Below are positions 1 to 10,552 of a stretch of 64,000 bases of DNA, one piece after another. The position numbers were made by a program, and so were the translations under genes. Position 1 is the first letter of the stretch, and every line of letters begins with the position of its first letter. This DNA comes from Poecilobothrus nobilitatus (lineage: Eukaryota > Arthropoda > Insecta > Diptera > Dolichopodidae), in the NCBI GenBank assembly GCA_947095535.1, contig OX352774.1, positions 75,826,416 to 75,890,415 on the forward strand. The letters are read 5' to 3'. The notes beneath the pieces were generated by a model. The model searched no databases, was not told the origin of the DNA, and was given only the letters and a program-made list of their open reading frames with translations.

Positions 1-824
1 AAAGATAATAAAAAAATATAATGTTTCGTTGTATTTTTTTTTTCTTTTTCTTATGATGGATTTAACAAAATACAAATATATTATAAAAGATACATAAAAA
101 TATATACATATATACTTACATATTATATAACTTTTTTTTTTGTTAATTGACAGTTATTATTTATTTGTTATTATTAAAATCAGCAATGGCAGCTTATTTT
201 ATAACACTACAAAATTAAAAAATTTAAAAAGAAAAAATCATCTCTAAGCTTAATATTTAGATATTACATAGTGTCACATATATGACATTTAAATATACTG
301 ATGGTTTTTCATTCAATAGATAAAATTTGTGAAATTATAATAATATTCAATAAATAGAGTAATAGCACATTTATCAATCAACACTTTGATAATAAAATGT
401 CATCATTAAAATTGTTAATACATATTTTAGAATCTTAAAAAAACAAAAAACTGTCAATTCATTTTGACACATTAATTCATTTCGTTAAATCAATCATTTT
501 CACTGCATATAATTGACATCGTTAACTTTTATTTAGAACAATTTTAACCATTTTTTGATAATTTGTTTATGACCGATTGTTATATGTAAGTTACAGATCA
601 CAAAATTTTCGAAAGAAGGAGATGTTGCACCTCAGTTCCCGATTCAGTATCACAGTAACTCGAAACATTTACATCTTTTTATGTAACTTAATAATGGTTA
701 TTTTTGTTTTTATTTATTAAAACATTTAAAACATACTTTGCCTATGGAAATTGCGTGTTCGAAAGTAACTTTTTACTTGGGTTTGTTAACAATATCTATG
801 TCATAACATTTATTTTCATCTGAA
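1..824. other. AT-rich non-coding stretch
   Basis: No coding signal or recognisable repeat is visible on either strand. The only less AT-rich patch is around 600-660, which resembles nothing I recognise. Confidence 0.6.
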
Positions 825-895
825 GAATGGCGTAGAGATTACGTCGCCGACCTTTCAATCGAAAGGGCTTAAATTCAAACCTCGGCCAGATCATA
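825..895 (+). mobile_element. tRNA-headed SINE, family B (diverged copy)
   Basis: A box-A-like TGGCGTAGAGATTACG is followed by a short stem (CCTTTC / GAAAGG) and a box-B-like AATTCAAACC, spaced as in a tRNA promoter. The CCTTTCAATCGAAAGG core is shared exactly with a second copy at 26035, so this is a repeat family and not a single tRNA gene. The box B is damaged, there is no proper acceptor stem, and an AT-rich tail follows to about 1010. It is probably an old, inactive insertion. Confidence 0.5.
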
Positions 896-3554
896 TCCAA
901 TATTAGTAATTTATATTGTAATAGTTTATCAATGTATAATAATTACTATCGTAAATATTATATAAATGATAAATAAAAATAATTCTTATATAAGATAATA
1001 GATGGCACACAAATACAATGATTGTGTTTCATAACATGGTGCAATAACAAAAACAACAACAACATCTTCTACAGTTGAGTAATGAACGGCTAAGTAAAAA
1101 TAATGATTAAAAAGAAACTGAAGTAAAGTCAAATACGAATAATAAGCAGCTGAGTGAATACGCTATACAACCCTAATAGGGATGCAACGAAAAAAATACA
1201 AACATTCATTTTTAAATTTCAGAAAATGTTTAAGTGATACTTAATATAAAAGTAAACCCTATAAATCATTTGTTTTTCTTTACTTTTCACATGAAAACTG
1301 TAACAAAAACGGTAGGAAATTTATGATTAATTGCGTATTAACTTTTATAATTATAATTAAGCTAGGGGCCCTGTGGGTATAGCTGGTGTGTAAGTGTGTG
1401 TTTACCGTGACATCTAAATTACAAAAAATTCGTATGGGATACAAAATTTCTTGATTCCAAAAGAAAACAAAAAAATCATGATATTAAACATACACATATA
1501 TATATGTATGGATATATGTTATATGCTAATGTATAGATTTTGTAATAGAAAATCCTATCCAAATATACACTTGTATTCAAAACTTATCGGAATGTCATAA
1601 TACGTAGTGTGTGGCTGAATACTACTAAAATTAAATTGTATAGTACTTGCAGTAACAGCATCATACAATAAGTGAGGATAAATGGTGAAATGAACTCGGA
1701 AAAGATACAGATAATCCATTTGAACTTTAAAGATCATTAGGTTTTTAAATTGTATGTAATTTAAAAATCTTAAGAGTCTTTAAGAGTTAAAATCTTTAAA
1801 ATATAAAATACCTAAATTTTACCGATGAATATAATATTTAAGTCGCATTAGACAGGCAGTTGCACAGTCGTACGTGTAAATTAATCAGTTCAAGTTTCAT
1901 TCCAAATTTTCGAAGTTATATAAACTAAAAATGAATTTCCACATCTAGATTTAACCAATTGAATTCCCTCAATATTTCCAATTGAAATTTAAATATTTCC
2001 AATTGAATTCCCTTATGTATTTAATTCAAATAATTTAAAAGAAAGAACTAAAGAGGTCAAAGAATCACCACATATTAAAGAAATAAAAGAAATCATATTT
2101 CAAGTATTTCAAAAATCCAACAATTTTATATGTTTGTAAACTGCATACTCATGTATGTCATATATTATTTGTTTTTTTTTTTGGGTCTTGCTATATATAA
2201 GATTATCTTAAGAAACCATTAAGAAAAATCTTTATGATTTTTTTTAGTTAAATTTATATACGTATGGCATTTTTATTCAATGGTAATAAATAATACAATA
2301 TAAATAATACCTATATTTCTATATGAAAAAATTTATACATAACATATTAATATCTTAAGATACAGATTTTATATACATAATATAGATATGCCAATATATG
2401 AGACACGAAAAAAAAAAAAAAATAATATAAGATTTATTAAATCAATTCCTTTCGGACAATATAAAAACCTAAATATTACATTGACTTGTGGTTAACCCAT
2501 TGAAAGAGAAACGAAACAAAAAATTCAAAATAAATGAATAAAAATGTCTTGAATCCCAATGAATGAAATTCTCAATCTTTAAGAATAAAATTATTATACA
2601 AATTAAGAAAGGTTAAAGCTTAAGGTAAGTTGAATCATTATAGAAAAAGAGTACAAAAATAAAATAACAAAAGTTGGAAATAGAAGATGATAAATATAGA
2701 CATGAGACAAGAAGTAAAAATAAAAGTGAAAAAAAAGGAAATTTGATATGATTTCTCTGATCGATCGATGAAAAATAAGGGAAGAAATGAAATCATCAGT
2801 AAAGAAAAACAAGAAAAAGAATTAAGGATAATGCGATAGCTATTTCCTAAATATAAATTAAGATAATTTTATTTTTTTTTTTTTTGTTTTTTTGGTTTAG
2901 TTAAAGTATCGGTAAAGTATTTTTTGGATTACGGACGGAGAAAATATATTTCATCTGATAAATTCTAATTTGATAGATTCTATTTATATTTATGAGATTT
3001 TTTTTTTTTTTTGTTTGTATTTGAGTTTTTTTATTAACTACTTTATAAAGAAAACTGGGTGTCCGACTGTGAAATATCATCAAAAAAGGAAATATTTTAC
3101 AAAAATAGTTTCTGTGGGCAATAATTTTTTAACATTTCTCAGATCTGGTATAAAGAAAATGTTCTTAAAATAATTTATAAATCCTATGATAACAACAATA
3201 CAGATAAAACAAAAACAAAAACGGTTATGAAATTATATTTAAATATAATTTTGGATATTTTTAACATTCTTAATTTTTTTTTCGCTTTTCATGATCTGCC
3301 ATAACTGGGTGGACATCTTGTTTATGTACATTTATATATCATATACATATTTAATATTAAATGAGAGATACTCTAAAAGAATTAACAAGTAGAAAATTGA
3401 AAGAGGTGGGAATGATGTTTTTCACTGGCTTGAATGGTTCAAGTAATAAAGAAAAAAACTTTGTGGTACTTTACAAAAAAGGTTTTTACTTTAGGTTTAC
3501 GATAATTTTATTTTATTTACGATTTTATAGTACAACGTTATGTACCAATATTTT

Positions 3555-3585
<31 letters not shown>

Positions 3586-5374
3586 GTACGTTTTAATAAA
3601 ACTTTTTATTCCACACTTGGCAAAACTTGGCAAAAAAAAAAAAGAAAAGAGTAGAAGAACTATTTGTTTTGAGGTTTCTAAAAACAAAAAAAAAAACGAT
3701 ATATATATATGCTTTACATTTTGTATATCCTTAGGAAAGGATTATTAAGAGTATTTAAGGTACTCAGTAAGAGGGGATTAATTTGCTACAGTAATGATGT
3801 ATGTATGTGGTACTTTACAATATAAAAATATTTTACAATATTTTCTATTTCTATTTTTCAAACTATACTTTGTAGATATATATAATTCTCGCCCAAAACA
3901 AAAATAGAAAATAGTACAAAAATATACATATACATTAAATATAGAGTGAACTATGGTTTAAATTTTCACATTTAATCTGGGTAAAACTATTTTGTATATC
4001 TTTTTTTATTCCTTGATCCTAAAGTATTACAATTTATTTTGTGGGTTTTAAGTTTTTTTACCTTTTTCATTTTTTCTTTTTGTTTTGTTTTTTTTTTTTT
4101 TTTTTAAATTGTGGTTCTGAATTTAAAAGAGAATATATAAATTAAAGAGATTTTGTTCTAAATTCCAGTAACCTTAATTTGAGTTTACCATTTTACTTTC
4201 GCTTATTGTTTTGAGGTTGTTCTTATTGAACGTTTTTTTCAAATCGGGTAAAACAAAGTATGTATATGTATACCAAATTCTATAAATAGTTTATCATTGA
4301 AGGTCATATGAATTATTAAAGTGTTGAGAATTATGTTTAAATATAATTAACTCTTAGTTACAAAATTTTAATCATTATTTGATATGGAGGCCATCACTTC
4401 CGGTTATTTGTTTGAAATTGTAACAGTAAACAAGAGGTCTTAAGAAAAAGAGGTCTATTCTGGATCCTCTTCGAAATATGAGGGGTTAAAAATATTTTAG
4501 CGACTTTTTATAAAAAAAATCTATAACTTTTGAACGACTTGCTATAAAGAGATGTGGGAGATAAAACAAAAATACGTCTTGTAGAGTAAGTTTTCATCTT
4601 TAATTTTTGTGTACTAATGATTTCCATATCATAACAGTTACAAAGTTGTGAAGGTTCAAAATGATTTAAAATGAAAAAATTATATTTCAAATTCAATTTT
4701 TTTTTTAAACACCCTATATTTGGAGTACTTTTTATAGTATATTTCCAAACAGCTTTTCAAGCCCTATAATTAGTACCTAATAACTTTTTCTCTATCTCTA
4801 ACCGTTTTTGAGATATGAAGAATATGAAAGTGAAAGTTATAATACATAAAATGTATTAGCACACTTTTGAGAATAACACAGTTTTCTATTGTGATTGAAA
4901 ATAACACAGCGATTCAAAATAACACACTTCTATTTTGATAAATTTAAGTTACATATGTATGTGTTATTTCTTACATATATCATGTTTGTCGAAGAATATT
5001 GATTCGAACTTTTTATAATTCCAGAAGGGTTTTTTTTTCCCAAAAAAAAAAAAAAAACCATCAGATGTGCCACAAAAAAAAGAAAGAGAAGAGGATAATA
5101 AGTTTTTTTTTAAATTTATTTTTTTTTTTTTAATTTGATCATTTCATCATCATAAATTTAATCATGAACTAAATCGAAAAAGGGCGTTAAGATTTCGTCT
5201 ATAGACAATTAAAATAAATATATATGTATGTCATTTTGTTAATTACGAGATGTCAGTTTTGTGAGAATATTATTTTTTATCGGTTTATTAGAAGTGTAAT
5301 AAATTGGCTGATAATTGAGAAAAAACACAAATTCTTAAATCAAAATGACATTAATGAAATATAGAAATGACATT
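896..5374. other. Long AT-rich non-coding stretch
   Basis: No supported gene. Short frames such as 3361-3654 are low-complexity and full of F, K and N. There is a small direct repeat, ATATTTCCAATTGAA, near 1970-2010. A moderately complex segment at about 4380-4870 has a wording (AACTTTTGAACGACTT and similar) reminiscent of non-coding fly repeats, but I could not pair it with a second copy here. AATAACACA words recur at 4870-4940. Confidence 0.6.
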
Positions 5375-5549
5375 AATATCAAGGCGACGTGTCATAATCC
5401 CCGAAGAACTATTATTAACAATTTCCTCTTCACTTTCGTTTGTATTCATTTTTAAATAATTTTTTTTTTTTCTAATTTTCGTTTAAACGAACTCAATGTC
5501 ACGCACACAATAATAAATGCAATTAAAATTCCAATTTCTTTTACAAAAA

Positions 5550-5620
5550 CGACACTATCGTTCGCGGCGCGGCGCGACCAGTGTTTGCGTAGAAATTGAC
5601 GGAACGAAACGGAAGGTGAA
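5550..5620. promoter_or_regulatory. GC-rich CpG patch inside the 5.4-kb TIR element
   Basis: The stretch CGTTCGCGGCGCGGCGCGAC and its continuation is one of the very few CpG-dense segments in this AT-rich window. Its position inside a transposon, just before the only longer internal frame, would fit a small promoter. No TATA or initiator can be assigned with confidence, so this is a guess from composition alone. Confidence 0.25.
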
Positions 5621-5965
5621 CAGAGATTTCAGTGAAAAGTTGCTTATGTATTGATTTCAGATTTTGAAAATATGTGATTGTCCCCTTCTTTTGTTCTTAA
5701 AAGGAGAAATTTCGTTCCTTATCTGTGTAAAACCTTCAACCCTCTGCATAATATGGATGTATTACACGCATATACTATATAATTATACATATTATATAAA
5801 CATATTCTGGAAAACGGCAACATCCAACTTCAAAATTCCCCCGTCTAAGATACTCACTAGTCTTGTGCGTTTATTGCATGATATCAAATTTTTATTTTTA
5901 AAAACAGGTTTTAATTTAGATAATTTAAAATTTTCAATTTTAGGGTGTTTTGACTCATTTAAATG

Positions 5966-6306
5966 AAGTCATAATCATGCCGTAATAATTTAAGAAGTAT
6001 TAATTGATTTAAACGAAGTGTCATAATACCCCAAAAAAAATTTGGCTTTTGACTTACTAGAAGTGGGACATAATCTCCTAATACAATTAGGGCATTATGT
6101 CTCACAAACAGTGGGTCACAAAGCCCAAATGCAATTAGGTCATTATGTCCAAATATCTAATTAATTAGGGGGTTATGACCCACCGATTTTAGGGCTTTAT
6201 GTCTCAATGCTGGTGATACATAAAGCCCAAACAGTTTTAGGGGATTATGTTCCATTTCAAGTGAGCCAAAAGACCCAGATTTTTTAGGGGATTATGACAC
6301 GTCGCC
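5966..6306. repeat. Subterminal array of TTATG(T/A)C words
   Basis: About ten degenerate, alternately oriented copies of a word like GGGnnTTATGTCnCA fill the right third of the element: GTCATAATACCCC, GGGACATAATCTCC, GGGCATTATGTCTCAC, GGTCATTATGTCC, GGGGGTTATGACCC, GGGCTTTATGTCTC, CATAAAGCCC, GGGGATTATGTTCC and finally the TIR itself. The TIR core GATTATGAC is one member of the series, so the array probably multiplies the terminal sequence. Arrays like this commonly act as transposase or host-factor binding sites. Confidence 0.75.
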
Positions 6307-7191
6307 TAATATCAATATGATTAATCACATTTAATATTTTGTTATATTTATCAAAATTTGTTTAAAAACAAAAAATTGCAAAGTAAATTAAAATTTCTAT
6401 AAAAACTACAGTTTGTGCTCTTAAAACTTTCATAAGAAATAATTAAAATGAGTAGATTAGATTATATTATTGGGATATAAATGACACTGCGAGCTTTTAA
6501 TGTAGGGTTATTGTGCTCCTCCTGTTACTATGCGTTGTGTATTTTGTCTCTATTATAATACTTCTGTCAGCCCTACTGCCTATAAGAAAGTAAAAATCTG
6601 CATAGGGTTTCATGCTGGCATTGCATCTTCAACAAAGCAATAAGCTCTAAGATGCAGGCATTTGCTCGGAATAAAACTAGGCAATTTGATTTTATATATT
6701 ATTTAGATTACATTATTTTCTTCTTCTTGACAGAATCTCAATGTACTATTATTTTCAATTCCGAATAAGTGTGTTTAAGTTGCCCAAAAGGAATCCTTTT
6801 AAAATTCTCACTTTCTTTTTACTGAAACTTATGATTTTTGCATATCCCTCCCCATTATAGTTTCCTAAAAGCTCCTTAGAATGCCTGAGTCCGAATTTTT
6901 CACTCCATTCTTAGTATTTTTCTTTAGTAAGAAAATACCATTTTTTTAAAACATGGTTAAAGTTGCTTTTTAATGCAAGCTTTGATTACTACAAAAATTG
7001 TTAATTAATTAGGCCTGTTTTAAGGTCTTTTAGATCGAACTAAACCAAAAAAACTTCTTTATTATAAAATGTCCTGACTTGTGCGTTCATTAAGTTATTG
7101 CGAAAGTGTTATGCATTTTACATTTATTTTTCTAAATTTGATAAATGATTATGAATTATTTTAATTTTAAAGTTAAAATTGTTTGTTTGTC

Positions 7192-7310
7192 AATTTTTGA
7201 CAACTTTGAAATGACGATATAACAGAAATTTTTGACAACTTTGAAATGAAGCACAGAAAAAAGTATACAGAGTAATCGTGCACTCTTCTCATCGTGCACT
7301 GTTCTTTTTT
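7192..7310. repeat. Short direct repeats (35-bp and about 16-bp periods)
   Basis: AATTTTTGACAACTTTGAAA occurs at 7192 and again at 7227. A second pair, ATCGTGCACTNTTCT, follows at about 7278-7310. Both are small local duplications immediately before the large repeat at 7340. Confidence 0.7.
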
Positions 7311-7339
7311 CATAGAAAATTCATAGATAGATAAATGTT

Positions 7340-8911
7340 TTTATACCCGTACGATAGGATCGGGTATAATAAAATTACTCCTCCGTTTGTAACACCTCGA
7401 AATAAGCGAGCTAGATATACCTTCAAAGGTATGGATCGGATCAGAAAAAAATTCTAAGACTTTTGAGCCATGTCCGTCCGTCCGTCCGTCAGCACGCTAA
7501 CTCAAAAACTAAGAAAGCTAGAATCTTGAAATTTACACAAAATATTCTGGGAGTAATTTGTAGGTTCCCTATTTTTTTTGGTTGAGTTTGGACCAAGCCT
7601 TAGGGTAGCTCTCGAACACCTAACTTTTAGATCCCGACATTTTTTTTGCAATAGAGCTATGAAACTACTGATAGATCTCACAAAAATATTAATTTTATTT
7701 TTTATAACTTTTTTTTGTAGCCCCACCCTTTACGGAGCTACAGCTCCCCAAAGGTTCAAAAAAGCTCTATATTTAAATTCTTATAGCACAAGTTGTATAA
7801 GGTATATCTTCATTTTGAAAACGCCAAACGATTACTACTTTTATTAGCTTTAAAAGTATATATACAATAAATATATATTTGTGGCATACGGTGTCTTAAT
7901 TTACCGTTATGTGAAACTAAAATTTTGCAAAATCCTTCAACCCTTCTATCTTCTAAACGGTTTAAGTTGGAAACTTGAAATTTTCACAGATGTTAGATCT
8001 TTGAAAATAAGTGTGAGTCATTTCAGAAATTTTTTTTGTATCACTCCCCGTTTAGGAGCTGTAAGGGGTCAAAAACTGAAAATTTCCTATTTTTAAACAC
8101 CTGTAACTTGAACACCTGTTAAAATTTTTTTAAAGTAATACACAAAAATTAAAGCTTCAACATTATACTTCTATTTCTGTTAACAACTTTTTTTAATAAT
8201 ATAGGGTTACTTTATAATTGACGAAAGTGTTACTTGATTTTTTCAAATTTTCTAACAAATTTCTTCAACAAATTTTTTGCATTTTGTTTTACTCGATAAT
8301 TTGAAATTGTTGAAGATACAATGCGTAGTACAAAAAAATGTAAAGAAATAAACAACATAACGGTTGCTTGAAGAATTTTTATTTATATGATATTGATATA
8401 TATACATACTTATATAATATCATGTTTATTTAGATATCGTATATGTCACTAGTGAATGAATGATAAGAGTATAGATGTATATTATATAGCGCCGTATTTA
8501 CATACATATATGTATTTTATTGTACTTATAAGAAATTATTCTGTCAATGGAATATTTAAATATAATAAATTATAATATTTAAAATTATATTTACTATTTT
8601 GTACTAAGTAAATTTAATATACATTTAGCGCTTAGTATTAAATGGTACTATAGAATATTTGAAAAAGTTTTGGATTGATAATCGTTATGTGAAAGGTTAG
8701 AATTTGCTTTTGAAGAATGTACATATAAACATATAGTTTGAATATATGTACAACCCATAGTTCTAGAAATTATAAAATTCACCCAAATTATTTTAAAATA
8801 CTAAAATATTAAAAAAATAATATTGTGAGCAGAGTGACAGGCTGTGAACATACTAACGGTTCGTACGGGTATCTAAGAGTTGACAAAGGCAACTGTATTC
8901 TTCCTCGTTTT
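7340..8911 (+). repeat. Dispersed non-coding repeat, copy 1
   Basis: About 1.57 kb matching the inverted segment 38731-40096 almost throughout. It opens with TACCCGTACGATAGGATCGG and a GTCCGTCCGTCCGTC run, carries several lines built like CTTGAAATTTACACAAAATA, and ends near CTTCCTCGTTTT. The words ATACCCGTACG near the start and CGTACGGGTAT near 8866-8876 are inverted copies, so the repeat has short inverted ends lying slightly inside its limits. The short frames inside resemble no protein. It contains 234 bp (8531-8764) that copy 2 lacks. The style matches abundant non-coding dispersed repeats of flies; its superfamily is not determined. Confidence 0.8.
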
Positions 8912-10303
8912 TTGTTCTGATTTTAATGTGTTAAACAAAATCTTTTATGTGGCGATCTGTTCATCTTTTTCAGTTAGTGCTAAATTTATTTAAAAATATT
9001 TTGAACAAAGAGGTAACCACATATTAAAAGCTGTATATTACCACGTTTTCCGTGACTAGATGTTTTGTTTGCAAAATTGTTAAAGTTCTAAGGATTGATA
9101 TTCTAAAAATAGGTTTCATAAAACTCTTGTAGATTTTGAGAAAAGTGAAAAGAATAGTAGAAAAGGTGGAAAGAAAAACAAATAAAAATCAGCTATTATT
9201 TAAACAATACATATTTATATTGTCATTTAATCAATCTTCATTTTACTTATATCACCGTACCAATAAATTTATGTTGTGATCGGACATTTTCTTATACAAA
9301 AATACAACATTATAATAGATTCTTATAATTTTACTTGATTCCATGATTATAAAACCTGTGTTTAGCATTTCTATACATTGTTTACTCAATTTTTATACCA
9401 ATTACTTTTAATGATCTCATTATATTTTGTAGGTTTGGCTTGATATAAATACATTCGTTTATCATGAGCGTTTATCAGTATAATGTCATCAGTTTTACAT
9501 TGTTGCTTTTATTTTTAACGCTAATGATCTGAATTTAGAATTTTAAATCAAGTATTTAGTTTAAATGCAAGCTTTTGTCTTTGTATCGTTTATAGCTATC
9601 TTAATAATTTTTTTTAAAGATCATTTTATATAATATATTTACTATTGTTCCTATATTTTTTTTTATTATTTTATTTTATTTGAATTGATAAAAAAATACA
9701 ATGTTTTATGCAATTTATTACTAATTTCCTTCTCTCCTTTTACGCTTTATACTTTCAGGAGTTTAAATGTCTTTTTCTTAGAAGCATTAAATAGTAATGT
9801 TGATATCGAAAGCGTCCGTTTAAACGTTAATTGTTAATGTTACGATATTAGGGCGAATTATTAATTCTGCTGTCAACATTATATAATGATCATTAAATGA
9901 AAGAATACAAATAAAACAAAAACAATAAACAGTTAAATAAAAATAAATCTTCAATACATATGCATACTATTTTAGACTTTTATTCAATTTAAACATTTTT
10001 TTTTTAATTATGTTAAACGATTTATGAATATATATATATTAAGAGAGACAAAATTGAAGATGGAAAATTTTTTAAAATCTTTGATCTAGACAAATTTCTC
10101 AATTATCCATAGTTAAAAAAAAAATATTTTGTTAATATTAACTGACGAAACTAAACTTCCTTATTTTTACTTTCTCAACGATTAGTCAACACTGTCTGTT
10201 TATCAAAACAAAGGTACCGGTTGTTGTTGTAATAACAAAAGGGAAGATATTCTTTTCACAAAATTTTCTTAAAAATCTTATTTCAAAACGAAACTGGAAA
10301 CTG
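8912..10303. other. AT-rich non-coding stretch
   Basis: No gene or paired repeat is seen. It contains a GTTTAAAC palindrome near 9817 and otherwise simple AT-rich sequence. Confidence 0.6.
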
Positions 10304-10307
10304 TTAA

Positions 10308-10548
10308 GGTGATGACCCAATGTTCGCGACGCTTCTAGCGTCGCTTTGACGTTTAAGTAGAATACATTGATTTAAATGAAAATTTAAAAAAATTTTACAC
10401 ACGAAAATTTACAAAATTTTACAAAATTTTTACATTTTTTTTGTTTTTTATTTTATATTGGTTGTTGGTCTTAAAGCGACGCTAGCATTTGGTTTTTATT
10501 TTATTTAGAACACGACGCTAGAAGTGACTCGAGTATTGGATCATCACC
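10308..10548. mobile_element. TTAA-flanked MITE (piggyBac- or Kolobok-type), 241 bp
   Basis: Both ends are bordered by TTAA (10304-10307 and 10549-10552). The left end GGTGATGACCCAATGTTCGC matches the reversed right end with few changes for about 38 bases, ending in CTTCTAGCGTCG. A third copy of the GCGACGCTAG core sits inside near 10480. There is no coding capacity. The TTAA target points to the piggyBac or Kolobok superfamilies, which cannot be told apart from this alone. Confidence 0.8.
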
Positions 10549-10552
10549 TTAA

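Larger units (their letters stand above)
5382..6307. mobile_element. Non-autonomous DNA transposon with 21-bp perfect TIRs and 7-bp TSD
   Basis: The left end AGGCGACGTGTCATAATCCC is repeated as an exact inverted copy at the right end (6287-6307), for 21 matching bases. The element is flanked by AATATCA on both sides (5375-5381 and 6308-6314), a 7-bp target-site duplication. It is 926 bp long and has no transposase. A 100-aa frame at 5664-5966 lies inside but resembles nothing and is probably chance. A 7-8 bp duplication is compatible with the hAT or P superfamilies, but the ends do not have a classical hAT start, so the superfamily is open. Intact ends and duplication suggest a fairly recent insertion. 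Internally it carries a GC-rich patch (about 5559-5606) and a repeat array (5966-6306), listed separately. Confidence 0.8.

Noticed and set aside
3361..3654. 97-aa frame as a small gene
   Set aside because: Composed of homopolymer-driven F and K runs; no motif and no splice or promoter context.
5664..5966. 100-aa frame inside the 5.4-kb TIR element as a gene
   Set aside because: It is hydrophobic and low-complexity, with no family wording; a single frame of this size is expected by chance and by the element's composition.
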